Source of the DNA: Sialis fuliginosa
Taxonomy: Eukaryota; Arthropoda; Insecta; Megaloptera; Sialidae
Direction of reading: 5' to 3'
Length of the DNA stretch: 64,000 bases
NCBI GenBank assembly: GCA_961205875.1
Contig: OY540822.1
Location: 7,752,501-7,816,500 of the forward strand
Position 1 is the stretch's first letter; each line of letters begins with the position of its first letter. A program made the translations under genes and the position numbers. The notes under the pieces are model-generated. The model worked only from the letters and a program-made list of their open reading frames with translations, searched no databases and was not told where the DNA came from. Positions 37,141 to 49,340 of this stretch are shown piece after piece.

Positions 37141-37816
37141 TATATTAAATAAATCTTTCTGGTTAACTGATAGAAGATAGACAAAATTATAGATAATAAT
37201 ATTTTTTACAACTTTTATTTAAAGCATTTTTTCTAATTTGCACTGTTTAAAAAATATTTCGAAAAATTCAAAAAATTGATAAGGGTAAACATCCGTTTCC
37301 GTAGAAGATTTCCATCTTTTCTATTTCGTCTTAACATCTTATATATCTAGACTTCGATTTTGAACTCCCCCTCTATTTAAAATAAAATATCGTCTATTCT
37401 CTACCCCTCCCTAAATAAGATTAAGATGTCATTATTAATAAATTTCAAACATTTGAAAAAATTTTGAAAGTAAATAATTTTGTAAAAATGAATGTCAATA
37501 TAAAATAAAATATTCTATTTTTTTTATTGATATTTTCTATATGCGACACATATATTTTTTATATACATATAATAATATCTTCTATCTATCTATAATGGAA
37601 AAAGTTCTTCCTTCATATTAATGAGATAGGAAATTACAAACACTTGTGTATTAGAATAAAATAAAATGGAAAATAATTAATAATCTATAGTGTGTTTCAT
37701 AAATCCAATATAATAAAATCTTCCATAAGAATTTTGTTTGCTTTCCCCCTTCCCCCCTGTGAGAAAAAATAAGAAAAAACGAGACCCCCCCCCCATTACT
37801 TGAGTGTCCTCTATGT

Positions 37817-38052
37817 CAAGCTTGTCCAACCCGCGGCTCTCGAGGATAATTAAAAAACATAAAATTATAATAATAAATTTACATTGAAATTAGTACGACT
37901 AAAAAAAAGATCTTCAATTTTTATTTTTCCTAATCTAATTCTCTATTTTATTCAATAAAATTAGAAATTGAAATTGACACGTCCTTAGTAAATTAAATAA
38001 AATAAAATTTCTGTTATGCGGCCCAGAAGGTTCAAAAGGTTGGACACCTATG
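37817..38052. mobile_element. hAT MITE, 236 bp, TSD (C/T)TCTATGT
   Basis: Left end caagcttgtccaacc, right end in reverse complement cataggtgtccaacc. Flanking octamers are ctctatgt (37809-37816) and ttctatgt (38053-38060), 7/8 identical. The gcggc dinucleotide-rich block beside each end (ccgcggctctcg and atgcggcccaga) is typical of this kind of hAT MITE. Non-coding. Confidence 0.82.
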
Positions 38053-41000
38053 TTCTATGTCACAATATTTTTACCTAACACTTAATTTTCAAAGTACCTA
38101 AATAAATATCAATTAAATATATATGTCGGTTTGTACATCATGACCGTAACGTACAATTGTTTTGCGAGGGATTGGGGTCTTTCGGCTAGATCTGTCGGTA
38201 CAATCCCATGGGATAGATTGTACCAGCTTCCATTCAATGGACAGATTACACAGCGAGCATTGTCGATGTTAGACATAATGGCAGTATTAATATTTCAACC
38301 CCTATGACTTGGGGGTGACTTGCAGTTTGTATTAATTTATTTGCTCCAGTTTCCACACGTGGAAATTCCTCTAAGAATATTACACAGGTGCCACACTGAG
38401 CTTTTTTAATATTTTTTTCATCATTAAATCAGTTTATCTAACAAGATTTACTTTTAGAATTATACTTATGCAAAAAAAAAAAACTCGAAGAACTAACTAT
38501 AGATTTGATTAAGTTTATAAATAAATTTAAAAATGGACAATTCTTTTTTATTAGGTAGTACCTATGGTTGTAACAAACTATGAAAATTTAATTTTTTTTG
38601 GTCTACAGCTACAGAACTGATTTTGATGATACTTTCACTGTTTAAACGTCTAAGGTCCTTGGTTTAGTTAAGGCTATATGATTAGGTCAGCAGGTAAGTA
38701 ATAAGAAAAAAATTAAAAATTAATATTTTCTTATATATTCACGATGAAAGGAACAAATTCAGGAAATTATTTTGTGCAATGATTTTTTTAAATAGAACAC
38801 CCTATATATTATACCATTTTTGAATTGTGCGATAAATTCTGAACACTTTTTGTACAGCATATCATATCTCTAAAATCAGTGGTTTTCAGAATAATGACGT
38901 TTGAAAATTGACATTTTGAAATACACACAAGTCAAATACAATGTTTTAAATTGAAAAAAATACACCTTGAATATTTTTTTAAAAGCCAACAAAAACATCC
39001 TGGTATGGCACTGTATAATATAAATATTGATGTAATTTTAAATTAACAATTTGAGTTTTTTTAATAAACGCGGGTGTTAATGTAATTGTTTATGGTGGTT
39101 TTCTTGCTCTAACTTTTACTTTTTTATTTTCTTAGAATAATAATTTAAACATTTAAAGTATTTACTATTAAAACACGTGTCATTTTCATGGTTTTTGTTC
39201 ACTTCAAACAAAAGGTTTCCCGGAACTTAGAATGAATTCCAATTCCTTATTTAATGCTGTAATAATAATTAAAACTTTATAAGTATGTTCTTATCAATAA
39301 CAGTTCAATAATAAAGGTATATATTCCTAGTAAATATACCTACGTCTTATTCAAAAAGTTAGACATAATTTTTTTGTGATACATACAATATCAAGTTTTT
39401 TCTTTTCATAAATTCTTTATAAAAAGTGTGAACGTTATAATGGCAATAAAAATGATATACAGTGATATTCATTTGTTTTTCATCTCGATAAGTATTCGTT
39501 ATTTCTTTTTAACAACGTATATAAGTACTTTATGTAATCAAGTTCGAACAATGATTTAAATACAATAGGAACACAGGTGTATCTATCTCTTATCAGGATT
39601 TTTTGTAATATCTAGTAAAATAGCACCTATTGTTGCAAGAAAAAATATGAAAAATATAAAATCACGTATGTTTTATGTAGGTGTACTCTTTAATAATAAT
39701 TTTCTATTATATACAGATTTTATATTTTTATTTTTAAACTACTAAATGCATTAAAAGCACTGAAGTGTTGTATAACTAATGTTTATTCAACTTTTTATAG
39801 AGCAATGGGATTTTCAGTTTTGAAGCGTCTATTTTCCACATTATTTTTATCATTTTCGCGTTAGTTATGTCGTAGGTATCAATTTTATCTTTTCTTTCCT
39901 GCATTAATGTCTTTGATATTTAGATGCGTTTAAAAATTTTTTCTGGCAACTTTCAAAATTTCATTCTTTACAACGGAATGTATTTTGGCGCCTGCACTAC
40001 CGCTAGTTATTTATAAAATATTATTATGTATATTTGTTGAATTATATAAAATAAAAAATAAAATTCTCGCAGTAAAAAAACATCATTGAGAAGAATCTAC
40101 AAAAATATACAAGCTTTTGTTTTATTAGTAAAAATACATTATTACATTTAATTTGGATTGTTATGAATCGATTTTTATAAACATCAGGAAATTTATACTT
40201 TATTTGGAAATACGCTAACCTGAAATCACTGGTCCATCAGTGATTACAGTGGTAAAGTATAACCATAATTAAATCTAAACTGATGCGTGCCATACAGCTG
40301 GATGCTTCTACAATTTATAGTATGGGGCAAAATCTAATGTAGGTTAAAGATGTCGTATACGTTGGTTAAGAACATCCTATCGTGCAAACCTGTGGGTTAG
40401 AGATACTCATAGTAAGAGTTCTGACAGCCTGAATTAACTTCTGTAGCCAAGTTTCAATCAAAGCTGTTTTTTTCTGATTTTGATATACCTACTTCATATT
40501 ATTATTACATTATGATCAATTTAAATTTTATTTGTTATGCTTGCTGAAAACCACTCGAGGCAATTCCTACCCTCCCAGTAATCCACGTAAAGCAGAAAGT
40601 TAAAGTAAAAAAAAATAAAATAATTGGTCGCATATATTACCTATTAACGCTAGAAAAATCTAGGGTTTAAAAATTTCTAAACTTACGATTAGTTGAAAGA
40701 AACAAATAAATATTCGATAAATTATCAAAAATTTCGTAAAAGCTCATAATATTTATAATATCTATAGCAGTTTATTAAAAAAATTATCGCTCAGTTAGAG
40801 CTGTCAAAAATACATTTTAAAAGTACTTAAATATATAAAAAAACTGGTTATTACCTGCGATTTCATCCGTGTAGAATTTGTATTTTTTTTATCTAATCAA
40901 TATTTTGGGATACAAAGTAGGCAGTAGCCTATATCCTTCTTCAGAAGCTATCTTCCTGCCAAATTTAATCAAGATCGTTTCAGACAGACAGAGTTACTTC

Positions 41001-41868
41001 CTCATTTATAATATAACAAATATTAAAAATGATAATTTTTTTTGCTTGTTTTATAATCTTATAAAAATTAAATCTATGTAACCATTGAAAAGTAAAGATT
41101 TCAAGCTTAAAAATGTTTTATTACGACCGATTTTTTGATTACAATTTTTAAATGATTTTTATTTAAAATACTTATTTTGAAAAGTGTAACAGTATATGTT
41201 ATTTTATTATTAGAAATTAAATATTATAAAAGTTTAGGAAGCACTGGTGTATTGTATATAATATATATTAATTAATTAATTAATATATATAATATTAATT
41301 ACATTATATAATATATATTTTTTGTTTGTATTGCGAAAATTGTTTGCAAATAACTGTAGGTATGTAAATAAAAATTCAAATCAGTAAATAAAATATTTTG
41401 TTGATTTTGAAAAGAAAAAAAATAACAAATACCATTGAACACTTCTAGTTTTTTACCTTTCCATACACAGTAATACCTACTGTTAAAATAAAACTTTTTA
41501 ATAAAATAAATCCATCGTTAATGAAAATTGGCACATAGGTAGATTTATGTATATTTACAATATAAAATCAATGAGTATAGTCGACTAAGGGGTGCAGGGG
41601 GTGAAAGGGGTAAAAAACTGTTTTCTGCGAATTATAGAACGTTGAATTTTGTTGGAAAATATTAAAAATATTTCTAGCATCTTCATTTGACCTAATTATT
41701 TTTTTAAACTAAAAGTTCTGCACTTGTGCTTCGATATTTTTCAGTTTATTTAATACAAACATAAATTTAATATTATGTTTAATATTATTTTTTATATACA
41801 GGCATATATTAATTTTTAAGGACTAAAGAAAATTAAATAATTTTTTTTAAATCAGTACTTTAAAGTAC
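38053..41868. other. Gene-free A+T-rich stretch with repeat scraps
   Basis: Contains an inverted dispersed repeat at about 40400-40460 (pair with 52780-52850), an inverted copy of the gaagtaactctgtctgtctg repeat (about 40920-41030) and an AT palindrome at 41258-41325. An unusual, less A+T-rich block at about 38135-38400 did not resolve into a coding frame. No genes. Confidence 0.4.
41258..41325. repeat. AT palindromic tract
   Basis: A self-complementary run built from ataatatatattaatt repeated about a central attaattaattaat. It is low-complexity and able to extrude a cruciform; no conserved features. Confidence 0.7.
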
Positions 41869-41876
41869 ATCTAGAT

Positions 41877-42139
41877 CAGGAGTATATAAACTTTTTATGC
41901 CCCCCGGCCTTATTCAAAATGTAAACTGGATTTTTCAGACAAAAGTTACTCAGTTTAAAGGGGGGAAATATCATGTTTTTTTTATTCTTGGGCGTTTTTA
42001 TACTATCGTTACTTTAATGTAAACATTTTAAAGTGAAAACTTTTTGTTTTAAGAATCTAATTGTATGTAAAAAAAAGAAACACGTTTTAAAATATATTTA
42101 GAGAGAAAGTTTTTGCGCCCTCTAGTTTACACATCCCTG
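41877..42139. mobile_element. hAT MITE, 263 bp, TSD ATCTAGA(T/G)
   Basis: Left end caggagtatataaact; right end in reverse complement cagggatgtgtaaact (12 of 16). Flanking octamers atctagat (41869-41876) and atctagag (42140-42147) match at 7 of 8. Both ends are followed inside by a tgcgccc/tgccccc block. The terminus resembles the general CAGGGnTGnnnAAACT form found in hAT families. Confidence 0.8.
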
Positions 42140-42349
42140 ATCTAGAGAGATCAAGTTACAGTAAGTAAAAAACGAGTGCAATTCATGGAAAAGGGAAAAA
42201 TCAGATTCTCAATTTGCTAGATACGAATGACGCATTGAAATTGTATATATGTGCTTTTCACATAAATACAAAGTAGGAAATTACTAAGGCTGACTAGATT
42301 TTTTTAATTTATTTACAAACAACAAACATGTTTTTTCTCGATAAAAAAC

Positions 42350-42440
42350 ATAGTGTTCCGACAGAAATCGGAAAATGGAACATTTATTGAATCAACACTG
42401 TGTCTGTCTGTCTATATATAACAACCTTCTAATTACTAAA
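42350..42440 (-). repeat. Dispersed repeat copy (pair with 13404-13486)
   Basis: Reverse-complement copy of the repeat found in the TXNDC9 intron; the ttccgacagaaatcggaaaa, tggaacatttattgaatcaa and ctgtctgtctat blocks are in the opposite order. Confidence 0.5.
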
Positions 42441-42654
42441 CCGTATGACGTATACATTCGAACTGAGAAACCCTTACTTTTTTGAAGTTCATGGTCATTC
42501 TGCATCGAGTATAGAACATGTCAATATAAGAATAAAAAAAACAATAAAAATAAACAAAAAAATAATAAAAAATATAAAATATAATGTAAGGGAAAAGAAG
42601 AAAAAAAAAAGTATACAGTTTTATAAAATAACTTACAAAAAGTAAAAAATAAAA

Positions 42655-42900
42655 TTCATTCTACAAGAAATTCTTCTATTTTGTAATATCATCGATCCAA
42701 CAACAGTGACTTTAACTCTTTATTTAATTTATTTAGAGGTAATAATTTTAGCTCTTTAGGCAATTTATTGTAAATTTTAATAGTATAATTCATCGGCCCT
42801 TTATAAACAGTAGATAATGAAGTATCAGTTTTACAGTCGCCTGCATTAATGGTCTTGCAGTTTGTATTCATTTTCGTTTATCACAAACATAGTAGGCTCC
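42655..42900 (-). pseudogene. LINE 3' end fragment (end of ORF2)
   Basis: On the minus strand a 60-codon frame contains YKGPMNYTIKIYNKLPKELK and NKLNKELKSLLL, the pattern of the extreme C-terminus of jockey/CR1-type ORF2 proteins, then a frame slip leading to YYKIEEFLVE and a stop at about 42655. Upstream (42900-43200) I could not follow the protein, so this is a 5'-truncated and decayed copy. It is in the opposite orientation to the LINE at 49.47 kb. Confidence 0.55.
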
Positions 42901-43279
42901 TACAATTTGATTATTATAATATTTAAAACATTTCTCCATGACTCAAACAAAGACAGATATTTATAAATTCATTTGCTAGATAAAGAACTACTCTTCGTTT
43001 ATAATACTCATATATATTTGTGTAATTAAATTATTATGTAATCTTTTGAAAATTGTATACGTAAATTTTATGGCAATCAATATTTGATATTCCGAATTTT
43101 AGTATTTAAATAATAATTAATTAAACTTGATAGAAAAAGATAACCGATGATGTTTGTCTTTAAATTTGGAATCTGTTGTAAGCCATTCTAGCCTTTAGGG
43201 TGCCAGACGAGTTCTGCAGGCGACTGTACATAGTAGTCTTTAATGTGGAAATGCACGTTATTATTAAATAAATGTGGAA

Positions 43280-43397
43280 CTAACAAACAAAAAATTATCT
43301 AAATCGGTATATATTTTTCGGAGTTATGCTCGAATATACAAAAAAATATATGCTATCGAATTGATAACTTCCTCCATAATTGAAGTCGGTTAAAAAA
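43280..43397 (+). repeat. Dispersed repeat ending in ttgaagtcggttaaaa
   Basis: The order aatcggtatatatttttcgg, agttatgctcgaata, cgaattgataacttcctcc, ttgaagtcggttaaaaa matches a common insect repeat tail that I recall from Lepidoptera and others. It ends 15 nt before the cysteine-rich remnant. Confidence 0.4.
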
Positions 43398-43410
43398 ACG
43401 AGACTTATGA

Positions 43411-43587
43411 ACCTGTCGAACTACTTTGCTAACAGCATCTGAAGCAATATTGAATTTGATTTTATACGGATGTGCAGATGATTGCTTAACTTCAACGTGT
43501 AGATGCTTTAAATCCGGAATCAAATGTACAATTTCGTGTAAAGTATGTCAAGGATGTAAGTGTTTCAACTGGGAAGCAGGACTTTAA
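43411..43587 (+). pseudogene. Cysteine-rich transposon-type protein tail
   Basis: An open stretch of 58 codons ending at TAA (43585-43587) contains NLILYGCADDC followed by STCRCFKSGIKC, SCKVCQGCKC. Ten Cys in about 33 residues in this spacing resemble the CXC-type cysteine-rich C-termini found on many insect and cnidarian repeat-encoded hypothetical proteins. A stop at 43408 closes it upstream. It is a fragment without start codon and is probably the 3' end of a decayed element. No exact family assigned. Confidence 0.5.
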
Positions 43588-45284
43588 TCGAATAATATTG
43601 TGGGCAGTAGTCTAGACGACGATACTAATTATCTTTACCTTCAAAATGATTTAGAAAACGGAGGAGGCGAAATGGAAGAGTCTTCAACGTATTTTTACTT
43701 ACTGTTATATACATAACTATTTCTTTCTATGAGGGTACTTTAAATTATTTAATTTTCTTATTCCTTGTAAATTGAGGTTTAAGTTTAGGCTGTAATAATT
43801 CAATATTTTTTTATTTTAAACAGTATATACTATACATAGTTTTAAAGAAATTTTTAAAATGAAAAATTTCAATGGAATTCGTCAAATATAATTTAAAAAA
43901 TTATAGTAATTAAATGCTATTACATTGAAGGAAGTAGGACGTAGAGAAAAAAAAATAGGCGATACCTAAAGTTTATAGTAAGAAGCAAATTATTTCAGTA
44001 AAAACAATATTTACCAAAATAAAAGGGATAAAAAATCTCCAAAAATATAGAAATACACTTAAATTTTGAAAATTTGTAAAGATATGTTCAAAAATAAATG
44101 TTAGGGGGATAGAGTATAAATTATAATGTTTTCATAAAAATACACATCCCTTACATTTGATTGAACTACAAATTATAAAAAATTCAAGGTCTTAAAAAGA
44201 GCTGATAGAAATATTTGAAACATTTTTAAATAAAACTGAATTATTCGCGACAATACAGTTTTTCACCCTCTCCTAAATTACCACTGCATTCCTTTGTTAA
44301 CTACGCTTATTGGAATTGAAAAAGTTTTTTGCTTGTTTTACATTAAAAAATTTTTTACTGTATGTATTGTATGTACTATTATTAATGATATCAAAGATAC
44401 ATACGTTTCTGTTTGAACTTACGTAATATATACATACATATATATTATTATTCATGTAATATGTAGTTACAGATTTTCAAATTATAGGAAAGATGGAATT
44501 ATTATTGATAAAGGAAGTAGGGAAATATTTGATCAATATGGGTAGGATATTTAGTTCTGGATAGGTTAACAAAAATAATGCATTTCAGTAGCGCACGATT
44601 CGTCTTTAAAAATACACTTCCGTGCGTAAAGGTTCTAAAATTTGTTAACACGCAAAATGTATAAATGTTAGCCATGAAAACACTCAATGAATGATTTGTA
44701 TAATAAAAAAATCTGTAACCTGGATTTTAAAATATTATCAAACGGTATTTATTACTGAAAACAATCCTTTTTTTTAAATGGAACTCGTTGCGCATATTTC
44801 TGATTATGATAAAAATAATTGGAGGATAATATAAAAAAACATAAAAACTTTGTTGAAGAAATATCAGTTGCTAATGGCATGTTTACAATAAAAAGACAAA
44901 ACATGAACACGGTGTTTTTAATAACAATTTGCATTTAAATTTTTTTTTGCCATTTTGTAAAAAAAAACAAAATTCCGCTTTCCTGTTTTGTCTTTTTGGT
45001 ATAAACACGACATAATAGAGTTCGGTGCGTGAATAACTTTGCATACAATCACCTCTGTTTACTCACGGCTTAAAAAACATCACGATTTTATATATTATGT
45101 TATAAATTTTTTGAAATGAAAATAATGTTTTTTTTTTTTTTGTGTAATGAAGTATACAAAAATTAAATTAGGGATACGTTTTATTTTTTAAAAACCGCAT
45201 AAAACTAAAACAATGAGTAAAAATAAAACAAAAAAGTTAAAAATAATAAAAAAAGTTGTTTTTAAATTTTAAGAGAGTGGAAAC

Positions 45285-45405
45285 TCGTAAATACGTTTTT
45301 CGCCATAGTGCGTTTTTTTAGGTCTCTTCATTATTCCATAAGACCCCATATTAAAATATTTCGTTAGTACAGCCTCGCTCTTTAATAACGTTTTTTTTAA
45401 GTATC
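45285..45405 (-). mobile_element. Decayed copy of the 31433 MITE family
   Basis: Shares agtggaaactcgtaaatacg with the family terminus (cagtggaacctcgttagtac) and contains attaaaatatttcgttagta, the reverse complement of an internal block at 31490-31515. Ends and TA duplication are no longer clear. Confidence 0.6.
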
Positions 45406-45620
45406 GGGTTATTTAAAATGCCTAAAACTGGTTTTATTTTCCCATTGGGTTCTTTTAAAAAAAATACGTAACTTTTCTTGGGGACCAAAATATATTTACG
45501 ATTTTTTTTTTGAAAATTTAAAAAATACAAAACATTTATATATTTAAACTCCTTGATTTGTCAGCTTTCTCACTCGAATTTGAATAAATATTATATTATA
45601 TTTGTATTATTTGGTTAATA

Positions 45621-46048
45621 CAGTGATTCTCAACCTGTGGAGCGTGATAAAACTAATTGGGGAGCGCGAGTATATCGAGAAAAAATATTATTAAAAAATT
45701 TATTTAATTTACTGAAAGAAAACCAATATTCTGACATAATATAAAATAAAATATACGTTTACATTTACACTGATATAATAAATAGGATTGTATCAGTACT
45801 GCACAATGTATTTAATTAACTTATCAATATTAAATTAAAAACAAGATTAATAATTATTAGTGACTCCCTTGGGCCTGTCTTGCAAAGCAAAGTTTTTCGA
45901 AAGAAAATACAATTAATTAAATTAAATAGAAACTTATATTACAATTACAGCACGATTTCATTGAAAATTATTGTATTAGCGCGAGGGGGGGCGATGAGAA
46001 TTGTGATTGAAAATTGGTTCGCAAATATTAAAAGGTTGAGAAACGCTG
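45621..46048. mobile_element. hAT element, 428 bp, TSD G(G/A)TTAATA
   Basis: Left end cagtgattctcaacctgtgg; right end in reverse complement cagcgtttctcaacctttta. Flanking octamers ggttaata (45613-45620) and gattaata (46049-46056) match at 7 of 8. The termini are of the widespread CAGnGnTTCTCAACCT type. The 61-codon open frame at 45880-46065 runs across the right end and is not a gene. Confidence 0.85.
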
Positions 46049-46056
46049 GATTAATA

Positions 46057-47532
46057 TCAAAATAATAACTTTTTACTAATTGTTAATAATCTCTCAAAAC
46101 TGAGACTCGATGAGATTTAAAAATAAAGTCAACCTCATCAATTTCGTTTCAAAAAGTTTCATTTGCAGACTTATCTCGTTCTAGTCTCGGCATTATCAAA
46201 TATCGGTATGGAGAACCATACATGACTTCCATGTTCATTCTATCTTTTTAAATAATTTTTAAATATGATTTTTTTTTTAAATATTTTATTTATATAACCT
46301 ACTACTATGAATATAAATTTCGTAATACATAAAAAACATATATACTTACGACGGTTACAGCTGTTATTGCCATTTTTATATAAATATAATCTAATTTCCT
46401 AATGTCCAAAACATAATACATATTCGTAGAATATTGACAATCTGAATTTAGTTGCATTTGTTTCCAAGGCAACATGAATTAATGACATATTAATTAGTAT
46501 TTAAAATTCAAATTTTGAGAGTGTTTTTCTCCCCTTCAATGGCTGGTTAGACACATACAAATAATAAATGTCCCTTAGGTTCAATTGAATTACAAATGTA
46601 CCAAGTCTTATCAAAATTAGTGAGATAATACTCGCAATGTTCGCTTTTTATACGAAAAAAGTTACAAAATTTCAAATATTTCCAAAACCCGTAATCCGAT
46701 TAGCACCAAAATCAATAGGTCTGGAGTACTCACTGAGACAAATATTTTCCCCAAAAATAATTCAGATCGGTGCATTTTTACAGTAGTTATCGTGAACGAA
46801 AGAAAATTCTACATCCGCACAGCCGCCATGCGGAAATTAACTTTTCTTTAATACAATCAGAATTTGTCATTTTTTCGGACACGATTTTTCGATAGTATTA
46901 CAATACTTCCATTTCTTTCAGAACATGGAAGTAAAAAATCAGTTTATTATAAAACACAACTGACAAAGTTGTTAAAAATAAAATGTGATCTGTCAAAATT
47001 GACACAAGATAACCACGTGGTGTATGCTTTAATAACATCAATTAGCGTGTTGTTGAAAATGATGACGTTAGCATCGAAGACGCTTCAAAGCATTATTTGA
47101 ATACGCTGAACGCGAAAAAACGCTTTGTATGTATATCGAACCCTAACCCTAACCACCGAATTATCGTAAGCGACATTTTGCCGAAATTGACTTTTGTATC
47201 GTCATCATGTATATAGTACTTGAAACAAATCCTTAAAAAGTTGTAAAGACGACAATTTTATCGTATATTAAGTGCTCGCGTAGACTACGGAATTATTATT
47301 TAGGATTATAATTGAAAAATATAGATTTTTTTATTCCACACAATTCTTTACTACATTATATTGTTCAATATTAAATTTTTTTTTCCAACTTGATTTACTA
47401 TTATTGTCATTGCTTATTCCTTATTTTGCCTAATGGTGTGTGTTGTTCTCGAGTGATAACTGCACTGACAGACAGACAAACAGACAGAGAGACGTTGCGT
47501 TTTGTAATATATAAAGATGATTGTTTAATACA
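46057..47532. other. Unannotated A+T-rich stretch
   Basis: No gene or bounded element. An imperfect inverted pair around actgagactcgatgagat (46100) and tctcgttctagtctcgg (46175) hints at another small element, but no duplication could be confirmed. A GACAGACAGACAAACAGACAG run is at 47467-47490. Confidence 0.35.
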
Positions 47533-47534
47533 TA

Positions 47535-47893
47535 CAGTGTATTCCAAATTGATTAAGACCTAGTAAATTTAACATGGGGACAATTAGAAGTGCTGTAGTA
47601 ACCTTTGGTCAAATTTAACGATGTGTGATTGGTGCATTTTGAAATGTCGCCTCGAAACTAACTGATAAATTTTAAATTAATCAACAGTATTTTGTTCTCA
47701 ACTTTAATTTCATTAATTTAAGCATCCTAGATAAAATTACAATAATATATTTGACAGATATAAATTTGAAAACAAAATACTGATTACTATTTCATTAAAT
47801 TTTGTGGCGGCATTTCAAAATGCACCAATCATCAACATTTCTAATTGCCCCCATGTTAAATTTCCTATGTCTTAATCAACTTGGAATACACTG
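47535..47893 (+). mobile_element. mariner-type MITE, 359 bp, TA TSD (copy 1)
   Basis: Ends cagtgtattccaaattgatt and, in reverse complement, cagtgtattccaagttgatt, with TA just outside both. Both halves carry a gcattttgaaatg block near the ends, so the element is partly self-complementary. A second full-length copy in the opposite orientation lies at 62700-63051. Non-coding. Confidence 0.88.
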
Positions 47894-47895
47894 TA

Positions 47896-48985
47896 TAGTA
47901 AAAGAATTAAAAAATACTTTCTCCTAAAAAAATCAACTTTTTGTTTCTTATGATAATTCGTCGGCTAGAGTTCAATTATCCTATCGGGGGCCTCAAGCAG
48001 AATAAAAATTCGGGGCTCCCTTTTTTTTGAACATTTTTTAAAAATCTATACTTACCAACATTAAAAAAAATACCATTCAATACAATATTTCCTCAGTTTG
48101 GGGGTCCATTTTACCTCGGGGCTTTTAAGTGCCTACTAACTTTATTCAACTATAATATACGAGTATAAATACCTTATATTAATTAAAAATACCACTTCCC
48201 TATTTAAATTGCCGAGTTTAAAACTGCACTTGAATTAAATAAGCGAACGATAATGACACTGAAAAGTAGAAAATTTTAATGTTGACATTTAAAACGAGAA
48301 ATTTCAAATCGCATTTAAAGATGTATGTAATAGGATAAAAAACAGTTTTTTTAATTTGTTTTTCAAATAAACATAACGACCTCAACACGGTGCTTGCGGT
48401 AAATATAGTTCATATACTTATATAAGGGGATTAAATTGTATCAAAACATTTAAGCTTGTATTTTTCCTAGCGCGCTACTGAATATACATACATACATATA
48501 TACATATATACATATATATATATATATACAAACAACCCAAATGACATGTATAAGGACATGATGTTTGTACGATGGGTGCGTGTGGGTATGTGTGTATGCA
48601 TGTGTAACATGTGTGCGTGTACCTTTCCAATAAACGTCTAGTTTCTATGTATATATGCGCGCACGCACAAACATATGTATATGCAAGTACATATATATGT
48701 ACATACATGGATGCATGTTAGTCGAAAACTAGTGACAGAATGGTATAAAAGTTACGTTTTTTTTTGATAAAAAAATATATAATAAAAATGCTACCAGTTA
48801 AAATATTCAGAAAGAAATTAAAAGAATACTTACAAGAAAATCCACACTATAATATAGTTGAATTTTTTCAATAACTTTATTGTACTGTATTTACATTTTT
48901 ACTTTTTTTTTTTTTTACACATTTAATGTACTTTGTACAATTTCTTAAATAAAGAATATTAGATAATCTTTTTATTAAAAAATGC
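47896..48985. other. Gene-free stretch with microsatellite
   Basis: At about 48000-48130 fragments such as gggggcctcaag and tttgggggtccattttacct suggest remnant element ends. A TA/CA-rich microsatellite with interspersed atgtgtgcgtg tracts covers about 48480-48720. No genes. Confidence 0.4.
48480..48720. repeat. TA/CA dinucleotide-rich microsatellite
   Basis: Runs of tacatacata, atatatatatatat and tgtgtatgcatgtg dominate about 240 nt. The 77-codon open frame across it on the minus strand is a by-product of the repeat. Confidence 0.8.
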
Positions 48986-49305
48986 CAGTGCCTGGAACCG
49001 CTTTTCAGCAAAATAAAATATTTTTTTCCGTATTTGTATTTATTTCAAAATTTAAACAGGGAGAAAAGATACTTAAAAAATTACCAATTAATAAACACGT
49101 GCAGTAGTCGTTAGTAGTACACCAACACGCGCCCTTTTGAGTAGCTGTTAAAACACTTCTTTGTATATTCTTAGTTAGTTAAAGTGTCCTAGTTAAGTAT
49201 CCTTTATCCCTATTTAATGCATTTAATTTTAAAATAAATACAAATTTATAAAAGAAAAAAATATTTTATTTTGTTGGAACGCAAAAGAAAAGGTTCCAGG
49301 CATTG
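48986..49305. mobile_element. Probable hAT MITE, 320 bp
   Basis: Left end cagtgcctggaaccgctttt and right end in reverse complement caatgcctggaacctttt share 16 of 18 bases. Flanking octamers aaaaatgc and taaaatga agree at 6 of 8, a worn duplication. It ends just 35 bp before the next hAT begins. Confidence 0.65.
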
Positions 49306-49340
49306 TAAAATGATTTTTTTCATTTGTTTTATACGACAGA

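Larger units (their letters stand above)
42901..45612. other. Gene-free stretch between LINE end and hAT
   Basis: Apart from the repeats and the Cys-rich remnant listed separately, this is A+T-rich sequence with no recognisable genes. A decayed inverted copy of the 31433 MITE family occupies about 45285-45405. Confidence 0.4.

Noticed and set aside
38135-38400. Less A+T-rich block that looked coding
   Set aside because: Frames on both strands are broken by stops and carry no motif I recognise; possibly an old repeat.
46100-46190. Inverted pair actgagactcgatgagat / tctcgttctagtctcgg
   Set aside because: Imperfect and without a clear target duplication; not strong enough to call an element.
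47144-47158. ccctaaccctaacc, a telomere-like motif
   Set aside because: Only about 2.5 units, and of the CCCTAA type rather than the CCTAA expected for most insects; too short to mean an interstitial telomere.
48475-48708. 77-codon minus-strand frame rich in Tyr, His, Thr
   Set aside because: Direct product of a TA/CA microsatellite.
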